Below, piece after piece: positions 9,729-11,936 of a stretch of 11,936 nucleotides of DNA (its first letter is position 1; each line of letters starts with the position of its first letter). The position numbers and the translations under genes were made by a program. The notes beneath the pieces are model-generated. The model ran no database searches, was not told where the DNA came from, and saw only the letters and a list, made by a program, of their open reading frames with translations. The DNA is from Spirogloea muscicola. Lineage: Eukaryota; Streptophyta; Zygnematophyceae; Spirogloeales; Spirogloeaceae. Location of the stretch: positions 276,709 through 288,644 of the forward strand of contig WELB01000066.1 of the NCBI GenBank assembly GCA_009602725.1. Direction: 5' to 3'.

Positions 9729-11858
9729 TCAGCGCACAGTCTGGCCAACCGCCATCTCGAATTCGGCCGCAGCTTGTTCAGTGTCCTTGTTCACAAACAT
9801 CTGGGAGACGATGCTCGGGGGTAACGCAAATGTGGACACGCCCTCCTCAGCCAGAGCCTGCACTTGCGCCACATCCTTGATGGAGGCGACGAGGATGCGC
9901 ATCTCGCTCTCAGTGGCAATCACCATCTTCTGTAGTAAGCCACAGGTGCACATGATGGAGGTCAGAGATATATTGAGTGACTCTACAGAAGTAGGACCAG
10001 GTATTACACGTCCCCATACATCACAGTGACTGGGAAAAAGATACTGAGATGAGTACACTTAAGCTTGATATCCAAATTCAATATGAGGGTTACACATAAA
10101 GAGTGTACATGGGACGATGAGACGATGAGACAATGTAGGTGCCTGAGTCGTAACTAAGCTCAAATATAGAGGATAGAACCAATTGTTAAGTAGATCCCTT
10201 TAGCAGGGTAAGACGGCAGTGCAGTGCAGCAGAGTGGATGGCTGAGCTGCATTCCTGAAGAGCTCAGAATAAGGGCAATAACGAGGAATAGAAGGTGGAC
10301 AGTAGCAAGCCAAGGTTGGAGTCTGAGCAAGCTTGCAACCTGCATGGACAAGATCTCCTTCATAGCATCCCGCCCTTTGCTAGAGATGCGGCCCAAGTAG
10401 GGGGCTGCGTAGCTTGCGCCCACGGAGGCTGCAAGTATGGCCTGCAAGAACACGAGCAGGGACGAGGTGAATCCCATCAGGCCGGGTCCAAATGAGCACC
10501 CACATGATACTATTGACACCTTGAGAGGATCTTGTGGCAGTTTTGGACGTATGCATTGTCCAGGTTAAGAGATTGACGTCACAATCAAGACGTGCTCAGC
10601 TCTATGTTGTACACTGCTTGATCGCAGCTGACCTGGTGTGCTGCAAAGACGCCCGTCATGGTCACCCGTACTCCTGAGCTTATGAGAGAGGCGGCCGCTT
10701 CAAGCCCGTCCTTGGTGATTGGGACCTTCACCTGCATCGGGAACATTACAGCCTCTTAACGTGGCGCTGGCTATTATGCTGGACCTGTGTTTCTTCATTC
10801 CTTACGATCAACTTGAAGCTCCTATTTGTTTGGATTCTTTTCACGTTCAGACTTGTGATGAGTCTGACCGTCACGGTGTCAATGTCGATGGCAGCCAGTC
10901 GGTGGCCGATGTCGATGTACTCGTCAGTGGACCCGCCCCAAGCCTGCAGCTGGATCTCATTGATGCCCTGTCCGAGTGCAGCCACAAAGGCAACACATTC
11001 ACATTACTGACTAGCAGGCTTAAGGACACGTTAACAAGCACGCTCCCGAGCTCTGTCAGGAACAGAAGAGCAAGTGAGGAACTCTGTGAACAATGACCCA
11101 CAGCACAGGCTGCACGAGAGCTCTGGCTGTCACCGCCGGAGCTCAGCAGTCATTGCAGGACCAGTAATCGCAGGAGCATGCTGCCCAGCATTTTCTGACC
11201 ATGCAGCGGAGACCCATACCATACAATAAATGTACACCCACTTGGGTTTATTGAATCCATGGAAGGCCAGAGTGGGCAAGCACAACCCACATGGGAGACG
11301 GCGATCTCGGTGAGCCGGCGGAGGCTCTTGACGGAGCACCGCACGCCGGCGCGCTCGAGCAACACCGGGTTGGTCGTCACGCCTACAAGTGATGCCTTTA
11401 CATCACAATGTGGTACTACACTGTTTTCGTGCCTTGAATTTGGGACTACATGTATTCTTTCTGGCAATTCTCTACTCCCATCGCCTGCTACGAGGCCAGC
11501 CGGGCCACGGGCACGACGCCCGAGCCCAGCCCAGGAGCGGCCCTTGGAAAGAGAAGAGCTCCGTTAGGGTTCTGTTAGATTTCACGATTCAGGGTGAGGG
11601 CGGCACAGGCGCCGGCACAGATAGGGGTATTTGTCGACGAATTGGGGCCTGATTAAATGGCGCGCACCGTGGAAGGCGGCGGAGGGGAGCCAGAGGTCCC
11701 ACTGCGCAGCGTCGGCGGAGTCGAGGAAGAGGCGCAGGTCGCCGCGGTTGGCCTCCGCCGCCTCCGCCTCCCAGTCCCCGCCGTCGTCCTCCTCCTCCTC
11801 CTCCCCGCCGCCGCCGCCGCCGCCGCCGTCGGCCCAGGCCACGTCCTCGTCCTCGTCT

Positions 11859-11892
<34 letters not shown>

Positions 11893-11936
11893 GCGCCACG
11901 GCCGCGCCGCCGCGGCGCGCCGCCGTCCGCCGCAGC
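9729..11936 (-). CDS. Transaldolase-like (TalC / F6P-aldolase type), probably plastid, six exons, 5' partial
   Basis: Minus-strand exons: 11936-11668, 11382-11291, 10967-10869, 10731-10633, 10441-10340, 9929-9729. They join in frame to 286 residues from the window edge plus TGA; all five introns are GT-AG. The catalytic core runs from LFLDSADAAQW (Asp), GVTTNPVLLERAG (Asn), GINEIQLQAWG, and VKVPITKDG, whose Lys aligns with the Schiff-base Lys of TalC/FSA enzymes, to VGASYAAPYLGRI and ILVASI with the GVSTFALP strand. The fold is a class I aldolase TIM barrel acting on sugar phosphates; whether it is a transaldolase or an aldolase cannot be told from sequence. Before the core lies an Arg/Ala-rich leader, then (Glu-Asp)8, a Gly run and a Glu run, which suggests a transit peptide and acidic linker. 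The start codon is outside the window. Confidence 0.92.
10112..10131 (+). repeat. Short tandem repeat GACGATGA x2.5
   Basis: The octamer GACGATGA is repeated directly and followed by a partial GACAATG unit. It lies inside the last intron (10339-9930) of the transaldolase-like gene. It is too short to suggest function. Confidence 0.7.
11776..11829 (-). repeat. Trinucleotide runs coding poly-Glu/Asp and poly-Gly
   Basis: On the coding (minus) strand a GGC run gives about eight Gly, followed by a GAG/GAC run giving five Glu and two Asp, within exon 1 of the transaldolase-like gene upstream of the catalytic core. The coding strand stays open throughout. Confidence 0.8.
11843..11890 (-). repeat. 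Hexanucleotide repeat (GAGGAC)8 coding (Glu-Asp)8
   Basis: Eight units of GAG-GAC on the minus strand, with a single GAA in place of GAG in the sixth unit on the coding strand, encode a strictly alternating acidic tract. It lies between the Arg/Ala-rich leader and the Gly-rich linker of the transaldolase-like protein. The near-perfect DNA repeat suggests replication slippage and probable length variation between strains. Confidence 0.85.

Noticed and set aside
9362-9880. 172-residue plus-strand open frame
   Set aside because: No family features; its right third is antisense to the well-supported last exon of the transaldolase-like gene.
10968-11010. Earlier acceptor for exon 3 of the transaldolase-like gene, after the CAG near 10999
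   Set aside because: In the frame that gives GINEIQLQAWG this sequence opens with an in-frame TAA. Using the CAG at 10970-10968 with the donor at 11290 restores the exact family spacing.
1-11936. CRISPR array, bacterial operon, transposase, integrase or other novel defence-type system
   Set aside because: No regularly spaced repeats, no ribosome-binding-site-led gene clusters and no mobile-element proteins; all three genes are interrupted by spliceosomal introns.

Overview
This is a eukaryotic nuclear window, almost certainly from the green lineage and most like a chlorophyte green alga. Three protein-coding genes can be rebuilt exon by exon. Together they contain 23 introns, all GT-AG and nearly all with a CAG acceptor. 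The closest relatives I recall for two of the genes are plant and algal proteins, and the third has a plant-style N-terminus (MLEGKAVV). Group-level placement rests on this and on intron density. I cannot name a species.

Layout: (1) Plus strand, 2-6113: an S9-family (prolyl oligopeptidase / acylaminoacyl-peptidase-like) serine hydrolase in 18 exons. The exons sum to 2001 nt (666 codons plus stop) and the Ser-Asp-His triad is intact. (2) 6114 to about 7890: 1.8 kb with no gene I can defend, holding a pair of diverged direct repeats. (3) About 7890-8437: a GC-rich island with two kinds of perfect palindrome and a CGG run, probably the promoter and 5' region of the next gene, possibly also an unrecognised first exon. 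(4) Plus strand, 8438-9184: an LC8-type dynein light chain in two exons. (5) 9185-9728: a convergent intergenic stretch that should hold both 3' UTRs. (6) Minus strand, 11936-9729: a transaldolase-like protein of the TalC/fructose-6-phosphate-aldolase type in six exons, cut at its 5' end by the window edge. It carries an acidic and Gly-rich low-complexity leader that may be part of, or follow, a plastid transit peptide.

The three genes do not form a functional unit: one is a peptidase/hydrolase, one a motor-complex and hub protein, one a sugar-phosphate enzyme. The recurring pattern is that the 5' exons (genes 1, 2 and 3) sit in GC-rich, trinucleotide-repeat-rich DNA, while the downstream exons and introns are much less GC-rich. 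I found no convincing new system, mobile element, RNA gene or CRISPR array. The least explained segment is the GC-rich island at 7890-8437 with its palindromes and open frames.
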